From assembly GCF_021605415.1 (NCBI RefSeq), contig NZ_WKEQ01000043.1, forward strand, positions 1-43,936: DNA of 43,936 bases, given 5' to 3'. This DNA comes from Pseudomonas syringae. Its GTDB lineage: Bacteria; Pseudomonadota; Gammaproteobacteria; Pseudomonadales; Pseudomonadaceae. The notes under the pieces were generated by a model. That model worked only from the letters and a program-made list of their open reading frames with translations, searched no databases and was not told the origin of the DNA. This document shows positions 1 to 9,200 of the stretch, one piece after another (position 1 is the stretch's first letter; every line of letters starts with the position of its first letter). The translations under genes and the position numbers were made by a program.

Positions 1-427
1 CAATCAGACGCCCCTGACGATCCCGGCACATGCCGTTGGAAAAGTTCGAGTGTTCGCGGTACACGGTGAAGGTGTCGGTGATTTCGTCCCAGCGCATGAT
101 GCGATTATTGGGAATGTCGCTGACCAATAAATAGCGGCCATCACCCACCCACACCGGCCCTTCTGCCCAGCGCATGCCGGTGGCGAGTTTTTCAACACTG
201 GCGTTGAAAACACGCAGGTCGAGGAAGCTGTCGTCAAGGATGTGAATCAGTGGATCAGGGTAACGCTGACTCAAGGGTTCGGCGGCATCGGCGAGACGGG
301 TGAGTGCGGCGCCGCCGACGGTGGCGAGCGTGGCGGAAACAGCGAGGGACCTTTTCAGGAAGCTGCGGCGGGTATTGCCCTTCGCTTGGTCAGGATTTTC
401 AGGCATGGCGGACAGGGATGAGCCCAT
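1..427 (-). CDS. SMP-30/gluconolactonase-like protein with Tat signal (partial)
   Basis: Only the first 142 or so residues are present; the gene runs off the left edge. The start is the ATG at 427, with GGAG a few bases upstream (CTCGGAGATCGCTAC). An alternative in-frame Met lies seven codons further in. The N-terminus holds a twin-arginine motif (RRSFLKRS) followed by an Ala-rich hydrophobic stretch ending in ADAAE, so export by the Tat pathway is likely. The mature part begins with WAEGPVWVGDGRYLLVSDIP and NNRIMRWD, then SNFSNGMCRDRQGRL. This is the first-blade pattern of SMP-30/gluconolactonase/LRE beta-propellers, in which the early Glu binds the metal. Such proteins hydrolyse sugar lactones, but the substrate cannot be told from this fragment. 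Family assignment is firm; function is inferred. Confidence 0.85.
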   Translation of the reverse strand, partial: MGSSLSAMPENPDQAKGNTRRSFLKRSLAVSATLATVGGAALTRLADAAEPLSQRYPDPLIHILDDSFLDLRVFNASVEKLATGMRWAEGPVWVGDGRYLLVSDIPNNRIMRWDEITDTFTVYREHSNFSNGMCRDRQGRLI

Positions 428-760
428 GTAGCGATCTCCGAGTTTTATTTTTTTGGGGGAGACGTAGTAATACCTCGTGGTAGGACATCGTACAAGTTAA
501 TCGTTGCACGGATGCTTTGGCGCATGCAGCTTTGCGAGCCAGTAAACATTCCTTCGGCCGTAAAGACGGCTTTGCGAGCTGTTGCCAGTAGCGGCGAACC
601 TCCAGTCCTGCATTGCACTGAAAACAAAGGCAAAAACAAGAAAATCTGGATCCCATTTAAATGCATGGATCAAGACAAACGGTACGCTTAGCCAATTGCA
701 TAAAGTGATGGCGTAATGACATATTGCGGTTCCTTTCCACTTCCCCCAAATGTGTAAGCA
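428..760. other. Intergenic region between divergent genes
   Basis: This 333-base stretch lies between the minus-strand gluconolactonase-like gene and the plus-strand protease, so it should hold both promoters. I see no convincing gene. An 11-base direct repeat (GCTTTGCGAGC) occurs at 529-539 and 569-579. No ANR box or clear sigma-54 site was found. Confidence 0.5.
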
Positions 761-1408
761 ATGCGCCCCCTCACGTCACTTGTTGCAGCCTCAGCGCTGC
801 TCAGCGGGTGCAATGGAATGCCAGTCGCTTTTATCCAGGATCCAGTTTTCAACCAAGCCTTTATCGTTCATTCCGGCGCGCCTTTGCCTTATGTCTTAAT
901 GGGCTCGGCGGTGCAATGGAACGAAGAGTATGCAGTCACGGTGAAGCACATTCCCTACTTGTCAGGCGCTGTTTTTCAGGGGCGGGCGGACGTGCAATTC
1001 TTTCGGCACAAGGCCGGCGCTGTACCGTTGTGGCGAGGTTATCAGCCAGGTGAAGCGTTGACCTCGGTCGGGTTCAACTCGTTGTACATGTCAATCAAAG
1101 GCAGCGGCCGCGCTTTGCCGGCCATGGTTCGCCTGGACGCCAAAGAGGGCAACGTGCTTTACGGCACGCACGATGGCCCCTTGGCCAAAGGCATGTCGGG
1201 CGGCCCGGTGTTCGCAGCCGATGGCAAGGTTGTCGGGATCAACGTCGCGTTTCTGACTCGAGACGATGTGAGCCGGCTCAAGCGACAGGACTTGCTGGAT
1301 CAACCACGGGTGAGCATTTTCTTGCCATACGCCGAGATCAATCGTGAATGGTCGCGCTACATGGCGAGCATCGCCCCGGCGGCGCCGGCCAAATTCGCCA
1401 GTCGTTGA
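761..1408 (+). CDS. Trypsin-like serine protease, putative lipoprotein
   Basis: A 215-residue protein starting MRPLTSLVAASALLSGC. The LLSGC lipobox near residues 13-17 predicts lipidation at Cys17 and anchoring in the envelope. The body fits the trypsin/V8-like fold: a His in AVTVKHIP (about residue 63), an Asp in RADVQFFRHK, and the nucleophile motif GMSGGPVF (about residues 145-152) followed by GKVVGIN. The protein is small and has no PDZ domain, so it is not a classic DegP. The start has no obvious ribosome-binding site. Its stop codon directly abuts the stop of the convergent HlyD-like gene, with no base between them. Closeness to the giant-adhesin export operon makes a role in processing surface proteins conceivable, but that is inference only. 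Confidence 0.75.
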   Translation: MRPLTSLVAASALLSGCNGMPVAFIQDPVFNQAFIVHSGAPLPYVLMGSAVQWNEEYAVTVKHIPYLSGAVFQGRADVQFFRHKAGAVPLWRGYQPGEALTSVGFNSLYMSIKGSGRALPAMVRLDAKEGNVLYGTHDGPLAKGMSGGPVFAADGKVVGINVAFLTRDDVSRLKRQDLLDQPRVSIFLPYAEINREWSRYMASIAPAAPAKFASR

Positions 1409-2605
1409 TCAGCGTTCGCGCAATGCTTCGCGGGCGCGGTTGAGCGGTTTGATCAGGTAGTCCAGCACGGTTTTTTCCCCCGTGCGAATGTCGACCGTGG
1501 CGATCATGCCGGGCACGATGGCGAAACGTTTGCCGGCCTTGTTGCGCAGTTCGTCCGAGTCGGTACGGATGAACACGCGGTAATAGAAGATCTCCGGTTT
1601 GGCTTCGTCCTGGATCGTGTCCGGCGAAATCGTGACGACCTGGCCGTCCAGGCTGCCGTAGATGGAATAGTCGTAAGCGGTGATTTTGACCTTCGCGGCT
1701 TGGCCGGGATGGATGAACGCGATGTCTCGCGGCGAGATGCGCGTCTCGATCAGCAATTGCTCATCGAGCGGTACGATCTGCATCACCTGGCCATTGGGTG
1801 CGATCACGCCGCCAATGGTACTGACTTCGATGTCCTTGACGATCCCGCGCACGGGTGAGCGCAGCGTCAGGCGCGACAGCGAATCCGTGCGACCGCGAAC
1901 CACCGCTTCGAGCATCTGCGCTTCGGCATTGGCTTTGGCCAGGTCTTCACGCGCGCGCACCATGTAATCGGAGCGCGCTTCGGTGGCCTTCAGTTCCAGC
2001 TCGGAGCGCTGACGGGTCAGGCGCAGCACCTCGACCCGGCTCGAGGCGCCGATCTTGGCCAAATTCTCCGTGATTTCCAACTCGCTGCGTACCAGCTTCA
2101 AGGAACTCTGAATGCCGTCCAGGGTTTGCGCCAGGCCTTTGCGGCGGGTGTGATAGAGCGCGGTTTCGGCATCAATCAAGTCGGGAAACGCTTGCAGCGA
2201 TGGGTCGAACGCCAGTGGTTGTTCACTGACCTCGGCTTGCAGGCGATTGACACTGGCCAGGGCTGCCCGGTACTTGGCGGCGCTTTCGCCAACGTTGGAC
2301 TGGTTTTTCACCGGGTCGAGCTGCGCGAGGATCTGGCCGCGTTCGACCAACGCACCTTCGCTGACATTGAGTTGCTCAAGAATGCCGCCCTCCATCGACT
2401 GGATCACTTGTTCACGAGAGCTTGGCACCACTTTGCCGGTGCCGGTCGACACTTCCACCACCTCAAACCACGCCGCCCAGCCGATGAAACAGGCCAACAT
2501 CAACGCGCAGCCCCAGATCACCCGTGTTCCTCCGGCGATGGCGCGCTCGTCGCGGCCGTCGAGGTAGGACATCGGATCCGGTACGTCAGTCATGGTCGAT
2601 TTCAT
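1409..2605 (-). CDS. HlyD-family type I secretion adaptor (LapJ-like)
   Basis: A 398-residue membrane-fusion protein. One transmembrane segment lies at about residues 27-48 (VIWGCALMLACFIGWAAW). It is followed by the lipoyl/barrel-sandwich half motif TGTGKVVPSSREQVIQSMEG, a long coiled-coil hairpin (about residues 110-240, including TRQRSELELKATEARSDY), then the second lipoyl half (LRSPVRGIVKDIEV) and the C-terminal beta domain with PGMIATVDIRTGEKTVLDYL. These features define the periplasmic adaptor that joins the inner-membrane ABC transporter to the TolC-like channel. Its start overlaps the ABC gene's stop by four bases (ATGA), so the two are translationally coupled. As last gene of the adhesin operon it corresponds in position to lapJ of Pseudomonas putida. 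Confidence 0.93.
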   Translation of the reverse strand: MKSTMTDVPDPMSYLDGRDERAIAGGTRVIWGCALMLACFIGWAAWFEVVEVSTGTGKVVPSSREQVIQSMEGGILEQLNVSEGALVERGQILAQLDPVKNQSNVGESAAKYRAALASVNRLQAEVSEQPLAFDPSLQAFPDLIDAETALYHTRRKGLAQTLDGIQSSLKLVRSELEITENLAKIGASSRVEVLRLTRQRSELELKATEARSDYMVRAREDLAKANAEAQMLEAVVRGRTDSLSRLTLRSPVRGIVKDIEVSTIGGVIAPNGQVMQIVPLDEQLLIETRISPRDIAFIHPGQAAKVKITAYDYSIYGSLDGQVVTISPDTIQDEAKPEIFYYRVFIRTDSDELRNKAGKRFAIVPGMIATVDIRTGEKTVLDYLIKPLNRAREALRER

Positions 2606-4764
2606 CCGGCAACTCCCTTGCCTGGCGCGCGCAACCGAGCCAGCGCCGCGTCACGATGGTCGTCAATGACGATCCGCCCGTTATCCAGCACGACAATCCG
2701 CTCCACCAGTTGCAGCACACTGACCCGATGGGTTGCGACCACCAGGGTTCGGCCTTGCGTCCAGGTCGCGAGTTTTTCCAATAGCAAACGCTCGGTGACG
2801 TCATCAAGCGCAGCGGTGGGTTCATCCAGCAACAACACTTGTGGCTGGCGGATCAACAGCCGCGACAGCAACAGACTCTGGCGCTGGCCGCCGGAGAGGC
2901 CAAGGCCGCCTTCGAGCACGAGATGATCCATGCCCTTGGGCAACTGTCGAACAAAGTCGAGGGCGCCAGTGACCGTCAGCGCCGCGATGATTTCCTGATC
3001 GCTGGCCTGACCCGCGCCAAGCGTGATGTTGTCGCGCAAGGTGCCGTGAAACAGTCGCGCCTGTTGTGACAGCAGGCCGACATCGCGTCGCAGATCGGCA
3101 GGATCCAGGTGCGACAGCGCGATGCCGTCGAGGGTGGTTTCGCCGCTGCCAAGATCCATGGCGCCGCCCAGCGCCTGGAGTAACGTGGACTTGCCGGCAC
3201 CGTTACGTCCGAGCAGGGCGATGCGCTCGCCGGGCCGAATGGTCAGGTCAATGTTGTTGAGCGCCGGGGCTGATTCCTCGCTGTAGCGAAAACTGGCCTG
3301 ACGCATTCTGTAGTCGCCGCGAATCGCCGGCAGGTGGACGCGCTGACTGCCTTCGGGATGATCCACCGGCATCTGCATGATCCGATTCAAACCTTCGAGG
3401 GCGACTTTGGCTTGCTGCCAACGGGTGAGCACGTGGGTCAGTTGCGCCATCGGCCCCATCATGCGTGAGGACAAAATCGAGGCGGCGACCAGGCTGCCAG
3501 TGGTCAGGTCACCGGCAATCACCATCGGCGCGCCGAATACGATGACCACCGCAAAGACACCGCCCTGCACATTTTGGGTCCAGGCCACGAGGCTGTTGGT
3601 CAAGGTGCGCAAACGCAAACTGCTGTTAGCCGAGGCGGCGTTGTATTGATTCCACTGTTGCTGAAAACGTTGCTCGGCCTGCAGCGCCTTGATGTCGTCA
3701 AGGCCTTGCACGCTCTCTACAAGCATGGCGTTGCGCAGGGCGGCTTCGCGCATCGAAGCATTGGCCAGTTTTGCCAGACGCGGCTGCGCGACGATGCCTG
3801 GCAGCAGCATCAACACCAATGCCACCAGCGGGATCACCACCAGCGGACCACCGATCAGGTAGAACACCAGCAGGAACAGCAGGAAAAACGGCATGTCAGC
3901 CAGCGCGGTCGCGGTGCTGGAGGTGATCAAGTCGCGAATCTGCTCCAGCTCACGCAGTTGCGAAATGAACGAACCGGTGGATTTGGGGCGTGCCGAGTTG
4001 CGCAGCCGCAGGGCATGCCCGAACACCAGGTCGGAGACGCGCAAGTCAGCGCGTTTGCCCAGGACATCGGTGATACGCAGTCGAAGGATGCGCATGGTGA
4101 AATCGAACAGCAGCGCCAGCATCACGCCGCCGAACAATACGTAAAGGGTCGGCAGCGATTCGGCCGGAATCACCCGGTCGTACACCTGCATGGAAAACAG
4201 CACCCCGGCCATGCCGAGCAGGTTCGCCACCAACGAGGCGAGCATCACCTGGCTGTAGGGTCGCAGGTCGGTGAGGACGATGCGCCGAAACCAGTGTTCG
4301 TCGTAAGGCTTGATGTAGTCGTTGGTGCGTATATCCGCTACCGGTTGCGTCGGTCGAAGGATGACCGTGCGCAATGCCTGCTCGGCAAGAACCGCCACAT
4401 CGATCCGGCTTTGCAGGCCTTGATCGCCACTGAAGCAAATGCCTAGCTCGCCTGTCTCGCCGATGCTTTCCAGAACACCAACCTGCCCATCGCGCAGTTG
4501 CACCACCAACGGTGTACGCCAGCGGCTCAGGCTCTTGTTGTCGAACACCGCGAACTTGACGCTCAGCCCGGCCTGACGGGCCATGTGCCGAACCACTTCC
4601 TCGACGCGGCCTTCGCTGTGAACCGAGGCGAGGCGCACACTTTCCGGCGACACATCAAGGCGATAGTGGCGCGCGACCTTGAGCACCGCTTCCAGCCACG
4701 GCGAATAATCTTCTCGGGGCTCGACGGTCGCGGGCTCCGGGAGGGTGATGCTGGCATCGGTCAT
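2602..4764 (-). CDS. Type I secretion ABC transporter/permease (LapI-like)
   Basis: A 720-residue fused permease-ATPase. Residues about 20-140 form a C39-peptidase-like domain (WLEAVLKVARHYRLDVSPES and on) without the catalytic cysteine, the type found in RTX-adhesin transporters, where it docks the substrate instead of cutting it. A six-helix membrane domain follows (about 165-450; segments such as MLASLVANLLGMAGVLFSMQ). The ATPase has Walker A GRNGAGKST (about 517), signature LSGGQRQ (about 622) and Walker B VLLLDEPTAALDD (about 643). The gene overlaps by four bases both the TolC-like gene upstream and the HlyD-like gene downstream. It should energise export of the giant adhesin encoded at the head of the operon. 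Confidence 0.95.
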   Translation of the reverse strand: MTDASITLPEPATVEPREDYSPWLEAVLKVARHYRLDVSPESVRLASVHSEGRVEEVVRHMARQAGLSVKFAVFDNKSLSRWRTPLVVQLRDGQVGVLESIGETGELGICFSGDQGLQSRIDVAVLAEQALRTVILRPTQPVADIRTNDYIKPYDEHWFRRIVLTDLRPYSQVMLASLVANLLGMAGVLFSMQVYDRVIPAESLPTLYVLFGGVMLALLFDFTMRILRLRITDVLGKRADLRVSDLVFGHALRLRNSARPKSTGSFISQLRELEQIRDLITSSTATALADMPFFLLFLLVFYLIGGPLVVIPLVALVLMLLPGIVAQPRLAKLANASMREAALRNAMLVESVQGLDDIKALQAEQRFQQQWNQYNAASANSSLRLRTLTNSLVAWTQNVQGGVFAVVIVFGAPMVIAGDLTTGSLVAASILSSRMMGPMAQLTHVLTRWQQAKVALEGLNRIMQMPVDHPEGSQRVHLPAIRGDYRMRQASFRYSEESAPALNNIDLTIRPGERIALLGRNGAGKSTLLQALGGAMDLGSGETTLDGIALSHLDPADLRRDVGLLSQQARLFHGTLRDNITLGAGQASDQEIIAALTVTGALDFVRQLPKGMDHLVLEGGLGLSGGQRQSLLLSRLLIRQPQVLLLDEPTAALDDVTERLLLEKLATWTQGRTLVVATHRVSVLQLVERIVVLDNGRIVIDDHRDAALARLRAPGKGVAG

Positions 4765-6200
4765 GGCAGTATCTCGACATTCTGGATGGCGCTGTGGTCG
4801 ATGCCGAACACCCGGCGCATCGCGCCGCTGTTGTAGAAACAGTCGATCTGCAGGCGTTGCAGATCGGCTTGGGTGTTGACGAGGTCGAAGCGCGACTGGT
4901 GGATTTCCTGCTCGGCGTTGAGCAAGTCAAGCAGCGGACGGGTGCCCAGTTCCAGGTACTGGCGGCCATACAACAGGCGAGCTTCTGTGATGCTGGTCTG
5001 GCGGAACTCTAACGAGCGCAGCCGACGGTTCAGCCCGGAGGTTTGCGCCTGGGCTTCGCTGAGGCCCTGGCGCGCTTCCAGTCGTGCAAAGTCCTCGGCT
5101 GAATCGGCAGCAGTCAGCGCATGACTGGCCGCGCGGCTGCGCGCGCTGATCGCGCCGCCCTGGTAGATCGGCACTTCAAGGTTGAGGAAAATCCCGACCT
5201 GCGTGCGATCCGCCGACGGGTTCTGGTCGTCGTAGTTGTTATCCAGGTATTGATTGAGCGAGGGCTGCAGCGATAGCGTCGGATACGCTTCCGCCTTCGC
5301 CTGCGCCAGTTCGGCCTGAGCCTGGGTTCGTTGCGCGGCGGCTTGCAATATGGCGGGCAGGGCATCGGAAATCTGCGAAGCATCGCAAGCCTGACCCAGC
5401 GTCGGCGCGACTGCTTCGCTGACGGCGGGTGGCGTGCGACGCCCGAGCAGGCTGGTCAACGTCGCCTGCCAACGCGCGTATTGCGCCTTGAATTCCTGCA
5501 ACGTGGCCATCGCGCCTTCGGCACGGGACTGCGCCTGAACCACGTCGGAACGCGTGCTCGCGCCCATGTCGTTGCGCTGTTTGGCCAGGTCGACGATGCC
5601 GCCGATGCCTTGAATCTGTTCGCGCGCAACTTCCAGCAGACGCTGGTAGCGTTGCACTTCGATGTAGGCCCGTGCGGTGTCGCGTGCAATGTCGTCAATC
5701 GCCAGCAAAATGCCGGCCTGACTGCGCGCAACGCGAGCGCGGGCGGTGTCGACGGCGCTCGACACTTTGCCGAAATCGTACAGCATCTGTTTCAGGGAAA
5801 TGCTCACCGATTGGCTGGCAGCATCGCCACCATAACCGCTGGTGTAACCGCCCTTGATGCCGCCGGAAATCTGCGGGTAATAACCGGACTCGGCGACGTT
5901 GACGCCTTCGCCTTGCTGGAAAAGCGTACCGATGGCCTCGCCGATACGAGGGTGCCAATCCACGGCTAGCCTGACCGCTTGTTCCAGCCCAAGGCGCTGT
6001 GAGTCGGTATCGGCAGAGGCGTTTTGCGCCGGCGCACGGCCCAGGCTGGCTTTACTTGCCGGCGCTTGCAGTTGCGTCGGGCTGATGCTGCGCAAACTGG
6101 TGTCGGGGTTGTCGTCCGCGCAAGCGCCGACGATGAAGGCGGGGTGAAGGCCGATGGCGATCAAGACCACCGGCCATTTTTTGCGAAAAACTGACTCCAC
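4761..6200 (-). CDS. TolC-family outer-membrane channel (LapH-like)
   Basis: A 479-residue protein with a Sec signal (VFRKKWPVVLIAIGLHPAF, cleavage probably near GACADD). It has the duplicated TolC architecture: long amphipathic helices rich in Ala and Gln, the strand motif YYPQISGGIKGGYTSGYGGD in the first half, and AYPTLSLQPSLNQYLDNNYD in the second. The late LYGRQYLELGTRPLLDLLNA motif is characteristic of the family. It forms the outer-membrane tunnel of the type I secretion system. It starts 44 bases after the adhesin stop with no terminator visible between, and ends in an ATGA overlap with the ABC gene, so all four genes look like one transcription unit. Confidence 0.93.
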   Translation of the reverse strand: MESVFRKKWPVVLIAIGLHPAFIVGACADDNPDTSLRSISPTQLQAPASKASLGRAPAQNASADTDSQRLGLEQAVRLAVDWHPRIGEAIGTLFQQGEGVNVAESGYYPQISGGIKGGYTSGYGGDAASQSVSISLKQMLYDFGKVSSAVDTARARVARSQAGILLAIDDIARDTARAYIEVQRYQRLLEVAREQIQGIGGIVDLAKQRNDMGASTRSDVVQAQSRAEGAMATLQEFKAQYARWQATLTSLLGRRTPPAVSEAVAPTLGQACDASQISDALPAILQAAAQRTQAQAELAQAKAEAYPTLSLQPSLNQYLDNNYDDQNPSADRTQVGIFLNLEVPIYQGGAISARSRAASHALTAADSAEDFARLEARQGLSEAQAQTSGLNRRLRSLEFRQTSITEARLLYGRQYLELGTRPLLDLLNAEQEIHQSRFDLVNTQADLQRLQIDCFYNSGAMRRVFGIDHSAIQNVEILP

Positions 6201-6244
6201 AGACTTCCCTTACTGTTGAGAGACGGACATTGCCGATGTTCGTT

Positions 6245-9200
6245 TCAGACGACTTGTATGCCGTTTTGCACCCACAAGTGGTGGCTCGGATCCTCCTGCG
6301 CCGTGTATTGAACATAGTCGACGCCGTCAGCCTGTTGCGTCCCGTCAACTGCCCAGCCATCCGTCATGTGCACGCTGTCTTTACTGTCCCCTTTGATCAT
6401 CAGCGTGTTGTTGTCGCTGGACGTAATGGCCACCAGATCGCTGAGGTTCAATGTCAGCGAAACGGCACTGGAATGGCTCAGATCCAGCACTTCGATGTTG
6501 TGGATGCGACTCTGCAAATCGCCCAGGTCGATTGCGACGTCGCCGCCGGCCCAGAGCAATGTGTCGGTGCCGTTGCCGCCATCAATGGAGGTGAACTGCT
6601 GATCGGCGATGATCAACGTGTCGTCTCCGGCTCCGCCCTGCAGCGAAATCGCGCCGCCGTGCGAGCCATCAAGCGTGTCGTTGCCTTCGGTGCCCTGAAT
6701 CAGTTCGCCGCCGACTGCTTGGCTCAACGCACTTTCATCGCTGGTCAGCGCCGAGAAGGCGGTGCTGGCGAACGCGCCGGCGTTGTTCAGGTCGATGGTC
6801 AGGGTGGCGGTGTCGACGGTGCCGTTGGGGTGCGTCAGTTGATAAGTGAACACGTCTTCCTGACCGATGACTGCATCGGTCAGCCCGGGCTTGAGCGTGT
6901 AGGTGTAGTCACCGTTGGCCTGAACCAGTAGCGAACCATAGGTGCCGACCAGCGTGACGCCGTTGTAACCCGGTGCCACATAGCTGCCGGCGACCAGCAC
7001 GCTGAGCAGCGTATAGACCGAGCCCAACACATCGGCGCCGCCACCGGCGGTGTCGGTGAGCAGGTTGCCTGACACCGGTGTGTAGCTGCCGACCACAAAC
7101 TGATTGGTGTAGGTCGCCACGTTGATCAGGCTGGTGTTGACGCTGGTGAGAAGGCCGAGGCCGCCCACCGACACCCTGACTTGATAGTTGCCGGCTGTCT
7201 GGTCGTCGAAGGTGATGCCGTAGTTGCCGCCGCCCAGGTTGAGCAACGCATTACCGCCATAGCTTTTGACCAGCACGTACTGGTTGGTGGCGGTGTTGAA
7301 CTTGTACAGGCCCACCGTCATCGAGCCCAGCAGAGTCAGCAGGTTGCTCGAATTGACCACGACGGTCAGGTCGCTGACGGTGTCGGCCGCCACGCTGGTG
7401 TTGTAGTTGCCACTGCCGCCGCCCAGCAACACGTTGAAGGTGCCGAGGTTCGAATTGGTGGTCACTTCACGGTTGGCCAGGGTGACGTCGGTCGACGCCA
7501 CGTCGGCAGTGGCGTCGACCACCAGCGCTGGGCTGCCGAGGTTGGAATCATTCCAGACTTCGGTGGCTTGCGGGCTGTCGATGCGCACGTACAGATTGGC
7601 GGTGTCGCTCAAGCCATTCGGGTGCACTAGCTGATAGCTGAAGACGTCGACCTTGCCGACACTGCTGACGCTGCCGTTTGGTGTGTAACTGTAGTTGCCA
7701 TCCGCGTCGATGGTCAGCGTGCCGTACAAACCCTGCACGGTGGTGCCAGCCCCGGCACTGATGTACGCACCGTTTTTGAGGATCTGCAATTGCGCGCCGT
7801 TATCCGGCCCGGTCTGGTCAACCGTACCATCGACGCCCACGTTGGTAATGACGTTGCCGGTAACCGCCGGCCCTGCGACGCCGTTGAACTGGGTCAGGCT
7901 GCTGACATCCAGTTGCAGCTGCGTGTTGACCGTGGTCAGCACGCCGATGCCGGTGCTCGACACGGTCAATCGGTACTCGCCTGAGAGCAGGCTACCGATG
8001 TCCACGCGCACGCCTTGGCCGGCCAGGGCAATCAGATCGAGCAGGCCGCCACTGCCGTTGGCGTCCAGCGTGATCCAGTCGCCGTTGGCGTTTTTCACTT
8101 GCAGCGTGTAGACCACGCCATCGAGCAGCGAAATCAGGCTGCTGGTGGTCAGCGTCAACGTTGGATCAAGACGCGCACCGCTCGGGACGGTAAACGTAAA
8201 GATTTTCGAGAAGCCGGACAGCAGCGTGGTGAACGAATCATTGAATGTCTGCGTCGCAGTGGCTGGCGCCAGGGTGACGGTGCCGACGGCGAGGTTGTCG
8301 CTGGCGATGACCGGGGCATTGACGTCTACGTCCGGTGCCGTGACGTTGGCGGCGACCGAGACGTTACCGCGGTTGTCGCTCAGGGTAATGGTGAGTTTTT
8401 CCCCGTTGATCTGAGCGCTGTTCAGGGCAAGGGTGAACACCCCGGCATCATTCACGGTGCCAGTACCCAGCACTGTCCCGGAGGCCGATTTGATGGTGAC
8501 GGTTGCACCGGGCTCGCCGGTGCCGCTGACGGTCAGGCCGTCGGCGCCGACCAGCAAGGCCGTGGCGGCGGCGGGCGGAGTCAGGTCTGGCGCCGTCGCG
8601 GTGGCTACCACCGACACGTTCCCGCTCGGATCCGCTTGCGTCACGCTAAGCACTTGGCTGTTGATTTGTGCCGACGCCAGAATCACCGAGAAACTGCCAT
8701 TGGCGGCGACCGTGGCGGTGCCCAGCACCACACCGCCCGCGTCACGCACGCTGATGGTCGAACCGGGAACCCCGACGCCGGACAGCAATGTGCCGCTGCC
8801 ATTGACGCTGACGCTGGTCGGCGCGCCGGGCGCGGTAATGTCAGGTGCGGTCAGGCTGGCATTCGGCGACAGATTGCCGGCCGGGTCTACCAGACGCACC
8901 GTTAACGGTTGTCCATCCAGTTGAGCGGTATTGAGGTCAAAGCTGAAAGTGCCGCCGCTGCCCACTGTCGAGGTGCCCAGCAGAGCGCCACCGGCGCTAT
9001 AAACGTTGACGGTGGCGCCCGGTTCGCCGACACCGCTCAAGGTCAGGCCATTAGCAGCCAGTGCCAATCCGCTGGCCGCGACCGGCGCCTGGACATCGTT
9101 CGCCGTGACATTGAACACCGGCGACAGGTTGCCGGCCGGGTCTGCTTGCTGGACGTTCAGCAATTGACCGTTAACCTGAGCTGCGGACAGTTGCACGGTG

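Noticed and set aside
515..536. Possible sigma-54 promoter (TGGC followed by TTTGC)
   Set aside because: The GG and GC elements are 13 bases apart instead of the required 10.
529..579. Direct repeat GCTTTGCGAGC in the first intergenic region
   Set aside because: Only two copies of 11 bases; too little to name a regulatory or mobile element.
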